A stretch of 64,000 nucleotides of DNA, taken from contig NZ_JPRM01000003.1 in the NCBI RefSeq assembly GCF_000737695.1, forward strand, positions 186,001 to 250,000, read 5' to 3'. This DNA is from Flavobacterium hydatis (GTDB lineage Bacteria > Bacteroidota > Bacteroidia > Flavobacteriales > Flavobacteriaceae). The translations under genes were made by a program, and so were the position numbers. Below the pieces are notes generated by a model. The model was not told the origin of the DNA, searched no databases, and worked only from the letters and a program-made list of their open reading frames with translations. Of the stretch, positions 26,695 to 34,519 are shown in pieces; the stretch's first letter is position 1; every line of letters starts with the position of its first letter.

Positions 26695-27348
26695 CTAATA
26701 GTATCTCTTTATCACTCTCTCTTTTACAAAATAAGAGTTATAAGTACGCTTTATTATTCTGTATAAGAAAAACAAAACGGGTAATGAATAATATAAAAAG
26801 CCCATACACATTGCGATATATGGCTTTTCCATAATTAATCCACTAGATTTTATTTTATCAAAATAATGAACTTTATCCAAAAAATCGGGTGTAAGTCCAA
26901 GTTTTGGTACAAACGCATTTCCTAGCACTACGGCAAAAAGTAAAACAAAATACAACATTGCCCTAAAAACCGATTTTCCAATCTCTTTTAATCTGACTTC
27001 ATCACTAACATTTGAAAAAGCAAATCGCATTCGATTTAAAACTACCAGCAAATAAATATAAAAAATATTGGTATCAATAACAGAATTATTGAAACTATAT
27101 GCAAAAAGACCGTACATGGGGAAAAAGACAAAAATGGAATATCTCTTTGGCATTACCGCCATAAAAACTCCTGAATGAACCATTATAAATTCAAAAACGA
27201 TTAATATAGCTAAATCGTTTATCAAACTAGTATTGTATTGTTCAGGATGCAACCAAACCATCAAAAACACAGTCGCATAATAAGCATAAAAACCATATTC
27301 TATAAAAGAAAATGGTGAGTTTCTATGAAAGTTTATATTTGCGAGCAT
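26695..27348 (-). CDS. Hypothetical integral membrane protein, 217 aa
   Basis: About five to six hydrophobic segments are visible (FIEYGFYAYYATVFLMVWL; LINDLAILIVFEFIMV; YSIFVFFPMYGLFAYSF; AMLYFVLLFAVVLGNAFV; CMGFLYYSLPVLFFLYRI) with a short basic C-terminal tail. The family is not recognised. It lies in the heme gene line between hemE and hemF but is separated from hemE by 165 bases containing two hairpin repeats, so expression may be partly uncoupled from hemE. Confidence 0.6.
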   Translation of the reverse strand: MLANINFHRNSPFSFIEYGFYAYYATVFLMVWLHPEQYNTSLINDLAILIVFEFIMVHSGVFMAVMPKRYSIFVFFPMYGLFAYSFNNSVIDTNIFYIYLLVVLNRMRFAFSNVSDEVRLKEIGKSVFRAMLYFVLLFAVVLGNAFVPKLGLTPDFLDKVHYFDKIKSSGLIMEKPYIAMCMGFLYYSLPVLFFLYRIIKRTYNSYFVKERVIKRYY

Positions 27349-27387
27349 CTATTTTTCAGTATCTCTTAATCCTTTTTAGTTTCATTT

Positions 27388-27479
27388 CCTGCAAGGTTTT
27401 AAAGACCTTGTAGGTGTGTCCTACATAAGCTGCTAAACCATTTGACTCCTAAAAGGTTGAAAAAACCTTGTAGGAGTCA
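27388..27479. repeat. Two hairpin repeats downstream of hemE
   Basis: The first hairpin pairs CCTGCAAGGT (27388-27397) with ACCTTGTAGG (27405-27414). The second pairs TGACTCCT and AAGGTT (27443 onward) with AACCTT and AGGAGTCA (ending at 27479). A half-copy with AAAACCTTGCAGG occurs near 19586-19598. Neither hairpin ends in a proper T run, so they look like dispersed repeats rather than simple terminators. Confidence 0.55.
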
Positions 27480-27483
27480 AAAT

Positions 27484-27512
27484 TGTAAACTGAAAACTGA
27501 GCACTACAAACT
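27484..27512. repeat. Short word array (AAACTGA type)
   Basis: Repeated words of the form AAACTGA / AAACTGA / GCACTAC lie just past the hemE stop. The words are the same family as the arrays at 34461-34513 and 38157-38208. Confidence 0.45.
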
Positions 27513-27513
27513 T

Positions 27514-28539
27514 CTAGTTCCCGTATTCCTTAACCGCGTCAATAAATGCTTTGGCGTGATCTACAGGAACATTTGGTAAAATTCCGTGACCTAAATTTAC
27601 AATATATTTGTCTTTTCCGAATTCATCAATCATTTGGTGTACCATTTTTTTGATGGTTGGAATTGGAGAAAATAATCTTGATGGATCAAAATTCCCTTGT
27701 AATGTAATGTTTCCTCCAGATAAGTAACGAGCATTTCTTGCTGAACAAGTCCAGTCAACTCCTAATGCAGAAGCACGACTTTGACCCATTTCGCCTAAAG
27801 CAAACCAACATCCTTTTCCGAAAACAATTACTGGAGCATGATCAGCCAAAGCTTCCACAATCTGGTTCATGTATTTCCATGAAAATTCCTGATAATCAGC
27901 AGGTGAAAGCATTCCACCCCAAGAATCAAAAATCTGAACAGCATCAACTCCTGCTTTTACTTTTTCTTTTAAGTATAATATGGTTGTATCTGTAATTTTT
28001 TGTAACAAGGTATGTGCTGCTGCTGGGTTTGAGAAACAAAATCCTTTAGCAGTATCAAAACTTTTAGAACCTTTACCTTCTACAGCATAACAAAAAATTG
28101 TCCAAGGAGAACCTGCAAAACCAATCAAAGGCACCTCATCATTCAGCATTTCCTTTGTTAGTTTAATTGCGTCCATTACGTAACCAAGGCTTTCCTGAAT
28201 GTCCGGAATATAAACTCTCTGAACATCTTGCATTGTACGAATAGGATTTGGCAAAAACGGTCCAAAATTCTCTTTCATCAATACTTCAATTCCCATTGCT
28301 TGAGGAACTACTAAAATATCCGAGAATAAAATTGCAGCATCCGGAGCAATACGACGAATTGGCTGTACAGTGATTTCTGCAGCTAATTCTGGAGTTTGAC
28401 AACGAGTGAAAAAATCATATTTATCACGCAAAGCGATAAATTCTGGCAAATATCTTCCTGCCTGACGCATCATCCAAACTGGCGGACGTTGAACTGTTTC
28501 TCCTTTTAGTGCTTTTAAAAATAGGTCGTTTTTTAACAT
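27514..28539 (-). CDS. hemE: Uroporphyrinogen decarboxylase
   Basis: The 341-residue enzyme removes four acetate carboxyls from uroporphyrinogen III to give coproporphyrinogen III. The N-terminal signature [17 protein letters not shown] lies at residues 18-34, with further conserved parts [41 protein letters not shown] and [11 protein letters not shown]. All are intact and length is usual. The 40 bases before the start codon are a heptad array almost identical to the leader of hemH. hemD lies 76 bases upstream. Confidence 0.97.
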   Translation of the reverse strand: MLKNDLFLKALKGETVQRPPVWMMRQAGRYLPEFIALRDKYDFFTRCQTPELAAEITVQPIRRIAPDAAILFSDILVVPQAMGIEVLMKENFGPFLPNPIRTMQDVQRVYIPDIQESLGYVMDAIKLTKEMLNDEVPLIGFAGSPWTIFCYAVEGKGSKSFDTAKGFCFSNPAAAHTLLQKITDTTILYLKEKVKAGVDAVQIFDSWGGMLSPADYQEFSWKYMNQIVEALADHAPVIVFGKGCWFALGEMGQSRASALGVDWTCSARNARYLSGGNITLQGNFDPSRLFSPIPTIKKMVHQMIDEFGKDKYIVNLGHGILPNVPVDHAKAFIDAVKEYGN

Positions 28540-28540
28540 T

Positions 28541-28580
28541 TTTTTCTTGCTTTAGACTTTAAGCTTTAGGCTTTAAGCAT
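28541..28580 (-). repeat. Heptad leader of hemE, shared with hemH
   Basis: On the minus strand the leader holds four 7-base units (GCTTAAA, GCCTAAA, GCTTAAA, GTCTAAA) and then GCAAGAAAAA directly before the hemE ATG. The plus-strand leader of hemH at 32779-32817 matches it over 39 bases with a single difference. Confidence 0.75.
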
Positions 28581-28615
28581 TTTGTTTATCTATAATTTTG
28601 GCTTTGGTTTACTAC

Positions 28616-29290
28616 CTAAAGCTTATTGCTGTACTCGGCAATTACATCTTCAAGCACATCTTCAACCGTTGGTTGATCCGCGATGATGATATTTTTGGTG
28701 ATGTTTTCTAATGCCTCGGCTGTTGTATCGCCTATGCAAAAGCAAATTTCATTTTTAATAGTATTCTCTTTCAGATAACTTTCAATTCCTGAAGGACTAT
28801 AAAATAAAATTCCATCTACAGCTGAATTGATTTTTTGAGGTGTTAATGTAGTTTCATACACTTTAATCTCATTCAATTTTATTCCAGCATCTTTTAATGC
28901 TTTTGGCAAAGTTTCTCTTCGAAGGTTTCCACTGAAAAAAGTATAACTCTCATTAGCATAAATCAAAGTAATTATCTCAGCCAAATCAGCTGCATAACCA
29001 GTATAAGCCACAACATTAAATCCGCTTTCTGATAATAAAATCTTTGTTTTTAATCCGACACAAAAGACATTTTTACTTTTCAGTTCTTCTGATTTTGGAT
29101 CAGATAAAATGCTATGAACCGCATTCTGACTCGTAAAAATCAAATTTTCATTAATATCTTGAATCTTAAAAGGTGTATTTTGGGTTTCAATAAAATTTGC
29201 TTCGACTACATCAATATTTGCTTTTTGCAATTCTTGTTTCTGAATGCTCGAAAGCACTTTTGTAGATAATATTTGAATTGATTTTGCCAT
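28616..29290 (-). CDS. hemD: Uroporphyrinogen-III synthase
   Basis: HemD proteins diverge strongly, so the call rests on size (224 residues), a two-lobe alternating pattern with ENLIFTSQNAVHSIL near residue 47, DGILFYSPSGIESYL near 160 and CFCIGDTTAEAL near 183, and position between hemC and hemE. The enzyme cyclises hydroxymethylbilane with inversion of ring D. Its start codon shares a base with the hemC stop, which indicates translational coupling. Cytoplasmic. Confidence 0.9.
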   Translation of the reverse strand: MAKSIQILSTKVLSSIQKQELQKANIDVVEANFIETQNTPFKIQDINENLIFTSQNAVHSILSDPKSEELKSKNVFCVGLKTKILLSESGFNVVAYTGYAADLAEIITLIYANESYTFFSGNLRRETLPKALKDAGIKLNEIKVYETTLTPQKINSAVDGILFYSPSGIESYLKENTIKNEICFCIGDTTAEALENITKNIIIADQPTVEDVLEDVIAEYSNKL

Positions 29291-30216
29291 TATTTTTTTA
29301 GAGATTCTTTAATCGTTTTCATCAATTCCGCTCCACCATTACTAAGAATTTCCTGTGCCATATTAAAACCTAATTTCTTCCATTCTTCAATTGGAACAAT
29401 CTTATCAATTTCGATTTTTATTTTTCCATCCAATGAAAATAAAACTCCTTGAAAATGAAGTGTATCTTCTTCGTCATTATATTGAACCAAAGATCCTATC
29501 GGTGCAGTACAACCTCCCTCTAGAGTTCTTAAAAACTGGCGTTCGATATAAGTAACAATTTCAGTTTCGATATCGTTAAGTTGCGTTAAAGCATCTAGTG
29601 CAAAATTGTCGTTTTCCATTGCTACAACAACCATTGCACCTTGAGCCGGTGCCGGAATCATCCAATCCAGATTAATATAATTCTCTGGTTTTAAATTGAT
29701 TCTTTCTAGTCCTGCTGCTGCAAAAACTGCTCCGCTCCAATCGTTATCGCTTAATTTTTGCATGCGCGTATTTACGTTTCCACGCAAATCAACTACTTTA
29801 TGATTTGGGTATTTGTTTAACCATTGTGCTTGGCGACGTAAACTTCCGGTTGCAATAGTACCAGACCCATTTAAGAAATCCAGATTGCCTTTATGAACCA
29901 AAATATCTAATGAATTGGCTCTTTCCAGAACGGCTGCCTGAACAATCCCTTTTGGCAAAGCCGTAGGAACATCTTTCATAGAATGCACTGCAATATCTAT
30001 TTCGCCATTAATCATGGCAATATCAAGAGTTTTGGTAAAAATACCGGTTATCCCGAGTTCATAAAGTGGTTTATCAAGTAATATATCACCTTGCGATTTA
30101 ACCGCTATAATTTGGGTTTTATATCCTAAATCGTTTAGTTTTTTCTCGACCGTATGCGCTTGCCAAAGAGCCAATTCGCTATCGCGAGTTCCTATTCTTA
30201 TGATTTTGTCTGCCAT
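29290..30216 (-). CDS. hemC: Hydroxymethylbilane synthase (porphobilinogen deaminase)
   Basis: The 308-residue enzyme polymerises four porphobilinogens. The dipyrromethane cofactor cysteine is in LEGGCTAPIGS (Cys236). The N-terminal IGTRDSELALWQA, AVHSMKDVPT and GSLRRQAQWL segments are all present. It overlaps hemD by one base. The 101-bp gap to hemA contains a 13-bp inverted repeat with arms 50 bases apart. Length and motifs are normal. Confidence 0.97.
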   Translation of the reverse strand: MADKIIRIGTRDSELALWQAHTVEKKLNDLGYKTQIIAVKSQGDILLDKPLYELGITGIFTKTLDIAMINGEIDIAVHSMKDVPTALPKGIVQAAVLERANSLDILVHKGNLDFLNGSGTIATGSLRRQAQWLNKYPNHKVVDLRGNVNTRMQKLSDNDWSGAVFAAAGLERINLKPENYINLDWMIPAPAQGAMVVVAMENDNFALDALTQLNDIETEIVTYIERQFLRTLEGGCTAPIGSLVQYNDEEDTLHFQGVLFSLDGKIKIEIDKIVPIEEWKKLGFNMAQEILSNGGAELMKTIKESLKK

Positions 30217-30229
30217 TTTTTATTTTTTC

Positions 30230-30305
30230 AACCATATAAGTTATATAAGTAAATTTAAGCAGTTTGGATAAAAGCAGCAGTTTTATTAAATGAACTTATA
30301 TGGTT
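30230..30305. promoter_or_regulatory. 13-bp inverted repeat in the hemA-hemC gap
   Basis: AACCATATAAGTT (30230-30242) and AACTTATATGGTT (30293-30305) are perfect reverse complements separated by 50 bases. They fill the spacer between hemA and hemC. The arrangement could form a long-range mRNA stem or bind a protein at two half-sites; it lacks the features of a terminator. Confidence 0.45.
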
Positions 30306-30317
30306 TAAAATTTGATT

Positions 30318-31574
30318 TTATTTTGCGCTCACTCCTATTTTAAATACTTTTTCAATCCATTCGATACTTTCATCTACCATAGTATCATCATCTTTTAAGT
30401 GATTGGCAAAATGTGTTGTAATCTTCTGAATGATTCTATTGCTGATAATTTCGGCTTGTTCCTCATTAAAGCCAGCTATTTTTTTGCTTTGGAAATCTAA
30501 TTCTGAATTTTTTATTGCATTCAGTTTTTCTTTCAAAGCATTGATAGTTGGGGCAAATTTTCTCCCTTTAGTCCAGGTTACAAATTCTTCCTTAATTTCT
30601 TCAATGATAGCTTCGGCAGCAGGAATATGTTTTTTACGATTCTCTAATGTTTCATCTGTAAGTTGTGACAAATAATCCATGTGAATTAATGTAACTCCTT
30701 CTAGCTCTTCTACATTTTCATTTACGTTTTTAGGAATCGATAAATCCAGAATCAATAAAGGTTTTTTAAGATTTAGGATTGCTTTATCAACCGTAGGGTT
30801 TTGTGCTCCTGTTGCCACAACAACAACATCGGCTTTTTGTAGTTCAAGATGTAACTCTGAATAATCTTTTACAATAAGATTTAATTTTCCCGCTAGTTTT
30901 TCGGCTTTATCTTTAGTACGGTTTATCAAAGTGATATGCTCGTTTTTAGTATGTTTTACTAAATTCTCACAAGTATTTCTACCAATTTTTCCTGTACCAA
31001 ATAACAAGATGTTCTTGTTCCCGATATCTTCAACGTTTTTGATGATATACTGAACCGAAGCAAAAGATACTGAAGTTGCTCCTGAGCTTATTTCGGTTTC
31101 ATTTTTGATTTTTTTGCTAGCCTGAATCACTGCATTTACTAATCTTTCGATAAAAGTATTAGCTAAACCAAATGCTTTTGATTGTGTGAAGCTAGTTTTT
31201 ATTTGAGCAATAATCTCGAAATCTCCTAAAATCTGACTGTCTAAACCAGTTCCTACTCTAAAAAGGTGATTAATTGCTTCTTGATTTTTATATACGAAAC
31301 CAACTTTTTGAAATTCTTCGATAGAACCATTACTGTTTTCGCAAATCAATTTTATAAGTTGAAAAGGATGTTCTGCAAAACCATATATTTCTGTACGGTT
31401 ACATGTAGATGTAACTATTAAGCTTTCTATTCCCTCATTTTTGGCTTGTTCCAGCAAACGCGTTTTTGCATCAGCGTCTATACTAAACTTACCCCTAATC
31501 GCAGCATCGGCCTTTTTATAGCTCAGTCCAACTGAATAAAAATAGTGATGTTTCGATACGTTATTATTTTCCAT
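30318..31574 (-). CDS. hemA: Glutamyl-tRNA reductase
   Basis: The enzyme reduces glutamyl-tRNA to glutamate-1-semialdehyde, the first committed step of C5-pathway heme synthesis. The catalytic cysteine is in TSTCNRTEIYGF (Cys58 from the chosen start). DSQILGDFEIIAQIK, the NADPH-binding ILLFGTGKIGRNTCENL and DLSIPKNV follow. I prefer the ATG at 31574 over the one at 31589, because a possible -7 element (TAATTTTG on the minus strand, 31600-31607) is too close to the upstream ATG. About 418 residues, normal for the family. It is divergent from an AraC-type regulator gene and leads the minus-strand heme operon. Confidence 0.95.
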   Translation of the reverse strand: MENNNVSKHHYFYSVGLSYKKADAAIRGKFSIDADAKTRLLEQAKNEGIESLIVTSTCNRTEIYGFAEHPFQLIKLICENSNGSIEEFQKVGFVYKNQEAINHLFRVGTGLDSQILGDFEIIAQIKTSFTQSKAFGLANTFIERLVNAVIQASKKIKNETEISSGATSVSFASVQYIIKNVEDIGNKNILLFGTGKIGRNTCENLVKHTKNEHITLINRTKDKAEKLAGKLNLIVKDYSELHLELQKADVVVVATGAQNPTVDKAILNLKKPLLILDLSIPKNVNENVEELEGVTLIHMDYLSQLTDETLENRKKHIPAAEAIIEEIKEEFVTWTKGRKFAPTINALKEKLNAIKNSELDFQSKKIAGFNEEQAEIISNRIIQKITTHFANHLKDDDTMVDESIEWIEKVFKIGVSAK

Positions 31575-31680
31575 ATATGCCCTTATCATAAAAGTGCAAC
31601 AAAATTATCATTATAGTATTTATAAAAGTAACGCTCAAAGTACTTTTTGTGTCGCTATGTGTTTTTTTAATTCTAATTGG

Positions 31681-31710
31681 TTGTTATTATGCAAAAAACG
31701 TTATTTTTGC
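31681..31710 (+). promoter_or_regulatory. Promoter of the AraC-type regulator gene
   Basis: TTG at 31681-31683, an 18-base spacer and TATTTTTGC at 31702-31710 match the flavobacterial promoter form TTG-N17-23-TANNTTTGC exactly. The ATG lies 92 bases downstream. Confidence 0.6.
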
Positions 31711-31802
31711 AGCAAAATCAAGTCGTTAGAATTGTTTTATTTAGAGTTGTTCTAAATAAGATTTGAGATTAACTTTCATTTTTAGCTAAAAAAAATATCG
31801 CT

Positions 31803-32675
31803 ATGAGTTCTCAAGAAATTATAAAAATTGAAGACGACTTTACGCTTATTCGTTTTCAGAATGACAGTTCGGAGGTATTTAATGCCCAGCGAGAGATTGG
31901 TAGTGGACTGATACAGTTTCACTTTGGCATAAAAGGAAGAGCTAAATTCTTGTTCAATCAAGGCAATTATGCATTGGAATTGAAAGAAGAAAAATCGCTT
32001 CTTTTATACAATCCTCAAAAAGAATTACCTCTTCATTTAGAACTTTCTCCTAATTCGTGGGTTATTTCGGTAATCGTTTCGATTAAGAAATTTCACGCAT
32101 TATTCTCAACAGAAGCTGATTACATCACTTTTTTAAGTGCCGATAATAAAGATAAGAAATATTATAACGAAGGAAATATTAGTCCATCGATGGCAATTGT
32201 TCTGAGTCAGCTATTTCATTACAACTTACATCCCTCTATAAAAAACCTATATTATAAAGGCAAAGGATATGAGTTATTGAGTTTATACTTTAATAGAACC
32301 GAAGATCCAAATGCCGAACAATGTCCGTTTTTGATAGACGAAGACAATGTTTTAAAAATACGAAAAGCCAAAGAAATCATTATTGCTAATATGGCTGAAC
32401 CACCGGGTTTACAAGAATTGGCAGATGAAATTGGTTTGAATTTGAAGAAACTAAAAATGGGTTTCAAACAAATTTATGGTGATACGGTTTATGGTTTTTT
32501 ATTCGACTATAAAATGGATTACGCCCGAAAATTACTCGACAGCGGATCTTATAACGTAAACGAAGTTGGCTTAAAAATAGGATACAGTACTGGAAGTCAC
32601 TTTATAGCGGCTTTCAAGAAAAAATTTGCAACAACTCCAAAAAAATATTTGATGTCGATAAATACGAATGTTTAA
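31803..32675 (+). CDS. AraC family transcriptional regulator
   Basis: The 290-residue protein has an N-terminal sensory region of unknown ligand and a C-terminal double helix-turn-helix at about residues 190-285. The latter shows PPGLQELADEIGLNLKKLKMGFKQIYGDTVYGFLFDYKMDYARKLL and VNEVGLKIGYSTGSHFIAAFKKKFATTPKKYL. Its gene lies between divergent hemA and downstream hemH, so control of the heme genes, perhaps in response to iron or heme, is a fair inference but not shown by the sequence. It has its own near-perfect promoter. Confidence 0.9.
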   Translation: MSSQEIIKIEDDFTLIRFQNDSSEVFNAQREIGSGLIQFHFGIKGRAKFLFNQGNYALELKEEKSLLLYNPQKELPLHLELSPNSWVISVIVSIKKFHALFSTEADYITFLSADNKDKKYYNEGNISPSMAIVLSQLFHYNLHPSIKNLYYKGKGYELLSLYFNRTEDPNAEQCPFLIDEDNVLKIRKAKEIIIANMAEPPGLQELADEIGLNLKKLKMGFKQIYGDTVYGFLFDYKMDYARKLLDSGSYNVNEVGLKIGYSTGSHFIAAFKKKFATTPKKYLMSINTNV

Positions 32676-32778
32676 AATCAGTATCAATTTTCTATATCAA
32701 AACATAAATAAAAAATAATATTTATCATATTTCTAAAAAGTTGTAATACATACTTTTGACGAAAATTTAAACAAACAC

Positions 32779-32817
32779 ATGCTTAAAGCCTAAAGCTTAA
32801 AGCCTAAAGCAAGAAAA
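32779..32817 (+). repeat. Heptad leader of hemH, shared with hemE
   Basis: Four 7-base units (GCTTAAA, GCCTAAA, GCTTAAA, GCCTAAA) followed by GCAAGAAAA end 5 bases before the hemH ATG. One base differs from the hemE leader over 39 positions, and both lie in the sense orientation relative to their genes. Confidence 0.75.
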
Positions 32818-32822
32818 TCATA

Positions 32823-33836
32823 ATGAAAGGCGTATTATTAGTAAATCTGGGTTCACCCGAAAGTCCAACTCCAAAAGATGTAAAACCATATTTAGATGAA
32901 TTTTTAATGGATAAATACGTAATAGACGTTCCGTATTTACTGAGAGCTTTATTAGTTCGTGGAATCATCTTAAGAAAAAGACCTGAAGAATCGGCACATG
33001 CTTACGAAAAGATTTGGTGGGACGAAGGTTCGCCTCTTGTTGTTCTTTCAGAAAGAATGCAAAAGAAAATTCAACCACTAGTAGATGTTCCTGTATCACT
33101 GGCAATGCGTTATGGTAGCATGACAATTGAAAAAGGATTACAAGAATTACATGAAAAAGGTGTGACCGAAGTATTGCTTTTCCCTTTGTATCCGCAATAT
33201 GCAATGGCATCTACTTTAACAATTTTGGTTAAAGCTGAAGAAATTCGTAAAAAGAAGTTTCCACAAATGACTTTTACTGATGTTCCTGCATTTTACAATA
33301 AACCAGATTACATTAAAAACCTGGCAGATTCTATCCAAAGAAATTTGGTTGGGTTTGATTATGACCATTTATTGTTTTCATACCACGGAATTCCGGAACG
33401 TCATATTCGTAAAACCGATGTAACAAAATCACATTGCAAAATCGATGGTTCATGTTGTAATACACCATCTCCGGCACATGATTTTTGTTACCGTCACCAA
33501 TGTTATGAAACTACAAGACAAGTTGTGAAGTTATTAGGACTTCCTGCAGATAAATACAGTTTAACTTTCCAATCACGATTGGCAGGTGATAAATGGTTAG
33601 AGCCTTATACCGATATTGAAATCAACAAAATCCCTGCTAAAGGAATCAAAAACCTAGCAGTTGTTACACCAGCATTTGTTTCGGATTGTTTAGAAACACT
33701 TGAAGAAATTGCAATGCGCGCCAAAGAAGATTTTCAAGAAAATGGTGGCGAAGAATTCCTTGCCATTCCTTGCCTGAACGATGATGATGAATGGTGCGTA
33801 ACGGTAAGTAACTGGATTAAAGATTGGGCTAAATAG
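32823..33836 (+). CDS. hemH: Ferrochelatase
   Basis: The 337-residue enzyme inserts iron into protoporphyrin IX (or coproporphyrin III in the Gram-positive route). The catalytic His lies in LLFSYHGIPERH (His188) and the conserved acidic residues in SDCLETLEEIA (Glu291, Glu294). Between them is a loop with five cysteines at residues 205, 211, 212, 222 and 227 (HCKIDGSCC and CYRHQC). This is the place where some bacterial ferrochelatases bind an internal iron-sulfur cluster. With HemF and HemJ in the same locus, the protoporphyrin-dependent route is indicated. Confidence 0.96.
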   Translation: MKGVLLVNLGSPESPTPKDVKPYLDEFLMDKYVIDVPYLLRALLVRGIILRKRPEESAHAYEKIWWDEGSPLVVLSERMQKKIQPLVDVPVSLAMRYGSMTIEKGLQELHEKGVTEVLLFPLYPQYAMASTLTILVKAEEIRKKKFPQMTFTDVPAFYNKPDYIKNLADSIQRNLVGFDYDHLLFSYHGIPERHIRKTDVTKSHCKIDGSCCNTPSPAHDFCYRHQCYETTRQVVKLLGLPADKYSLTFQSRLAGDKWLEPYTDIEINKIPAKGIKNLAVVTPAFVSDCLETLEEIAMRAKEDFQENGGEEFLAIPCLNDDDEWCVTVSNWIKDWAK

Positions 33837-33838
33837 AC

Positions 33839-33877
33839 AAATAGAAAACAGAACAAAGAGTATAGAACAAAGACTTT
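33839..33877. repeat. Heptad word array between hemH and hemJ
   Basis: The 45-base gap consists largely of 7-base units ATAGAAA, ACAGAAC, AAAGAGT, ATAGAAC, AAAGACT. Confidence 0.5.
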
Positions 33878-33881
33878 AATA

Positions 33882-34430
33882 ATGGAATATTACAACTACC
33901 TGAAATCGCTACACCTCATCTTTGTAATCACTTGGTTTGCTGGATTGTTTTATATCGTTCGATTATTTGTTTATCAAATCGAAGCCAACGATAAACCATC
34001 GCCAGAGAAAGAAATTTTACAAAAGCAATACAAGATAATGACGTATCGATTATGGTATATTATTACTTGGCCATCAGCAGTTTTGGCAAGTATATTTGCT
34101 TTCTGGATGCTGTTTTTTACCGATTTAGGTAAATCGTGGTTACAAATGCCGTGGATGCACGTAAAACTTTGCTTCGTATTTTTATTATATTTATATCATG
34201 GAAAATGCCATCAGATTTTTAAGCAATTGCAAAATGACGAAATAAAATACACGAATAACTTCATGCGTTTATGGAATGAGGGAGCAACAATAATCTTGTT
34301 TTCTGTTGTGTTTTTGGTTGTTTTAAAAAATGCCGTAAACTGGATTTATGGTGTAATCGGAATTATATTGTTCTCGGTTTTAATCATGTTGGGTTTTCAA
34401 TTTTATAAAAGAATAAGAGAAAAAAAATAG
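33882..34430 (+). CDS. hemJ: Protoporphyrinogen IX oxidase HemJ (CopD-like membrane protein)
   Basis: The 182-residue protein has four to five membrane helices and the HemJ/UPF0093 features SLHLIFVITWFAGLFYIVRLFVY (conserved His near residue 11), a helix starting WMHVKLCFVFLLYLYHGKCHQIF, and a final hydrophobic segment. HemJ oxidises protoporphyrinogen IX to protoporphyrin IX in the inner membrane and replaces HemG or HemY in many bacteria. The position right after hemH, and the absence of another protoporphyrinogen oxidase in this otherwise near-complete pathway, support the function. Without context it might be called only CopD family. Confidence 0.88.
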   Translation: MEYYNYLKSLHLIFVITWFAGLFYIVRLFVYQIEANDKPSPEKEILQKQYKIMTYRLWYIITWPSAVLASIFAFWMLFFTDLGKSWLQMPWMHVKLCFVFLLYLYHGKCHQIFKQLQNDEIKYTNNFMRLWNEGATIILFSVVFLVVLKNAVNWIYGVIGIILFSVLIMLGFQFYKRIREKK

Positions 34431-34460
34431 TTCTTAGTCGCAGTGACAGTTTACAGATTT

Positions 34461-34513
34461 CCAACTGAGACTGAATACTAGTACTGAAAACTGCAAACCG
34501 AGACTGTAAACTA
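34461..34513. repeat. Degenerate CTGAAAA-type word array
   Basis: The hemJ-kinase gap consists of repeated ACTGAGA, CTGAATA, CTGAAAA, CTGTAAA words ending just before the kinase ATG. Confidence 0.5.
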
Positions 34514-34519
34514 AAAAAA

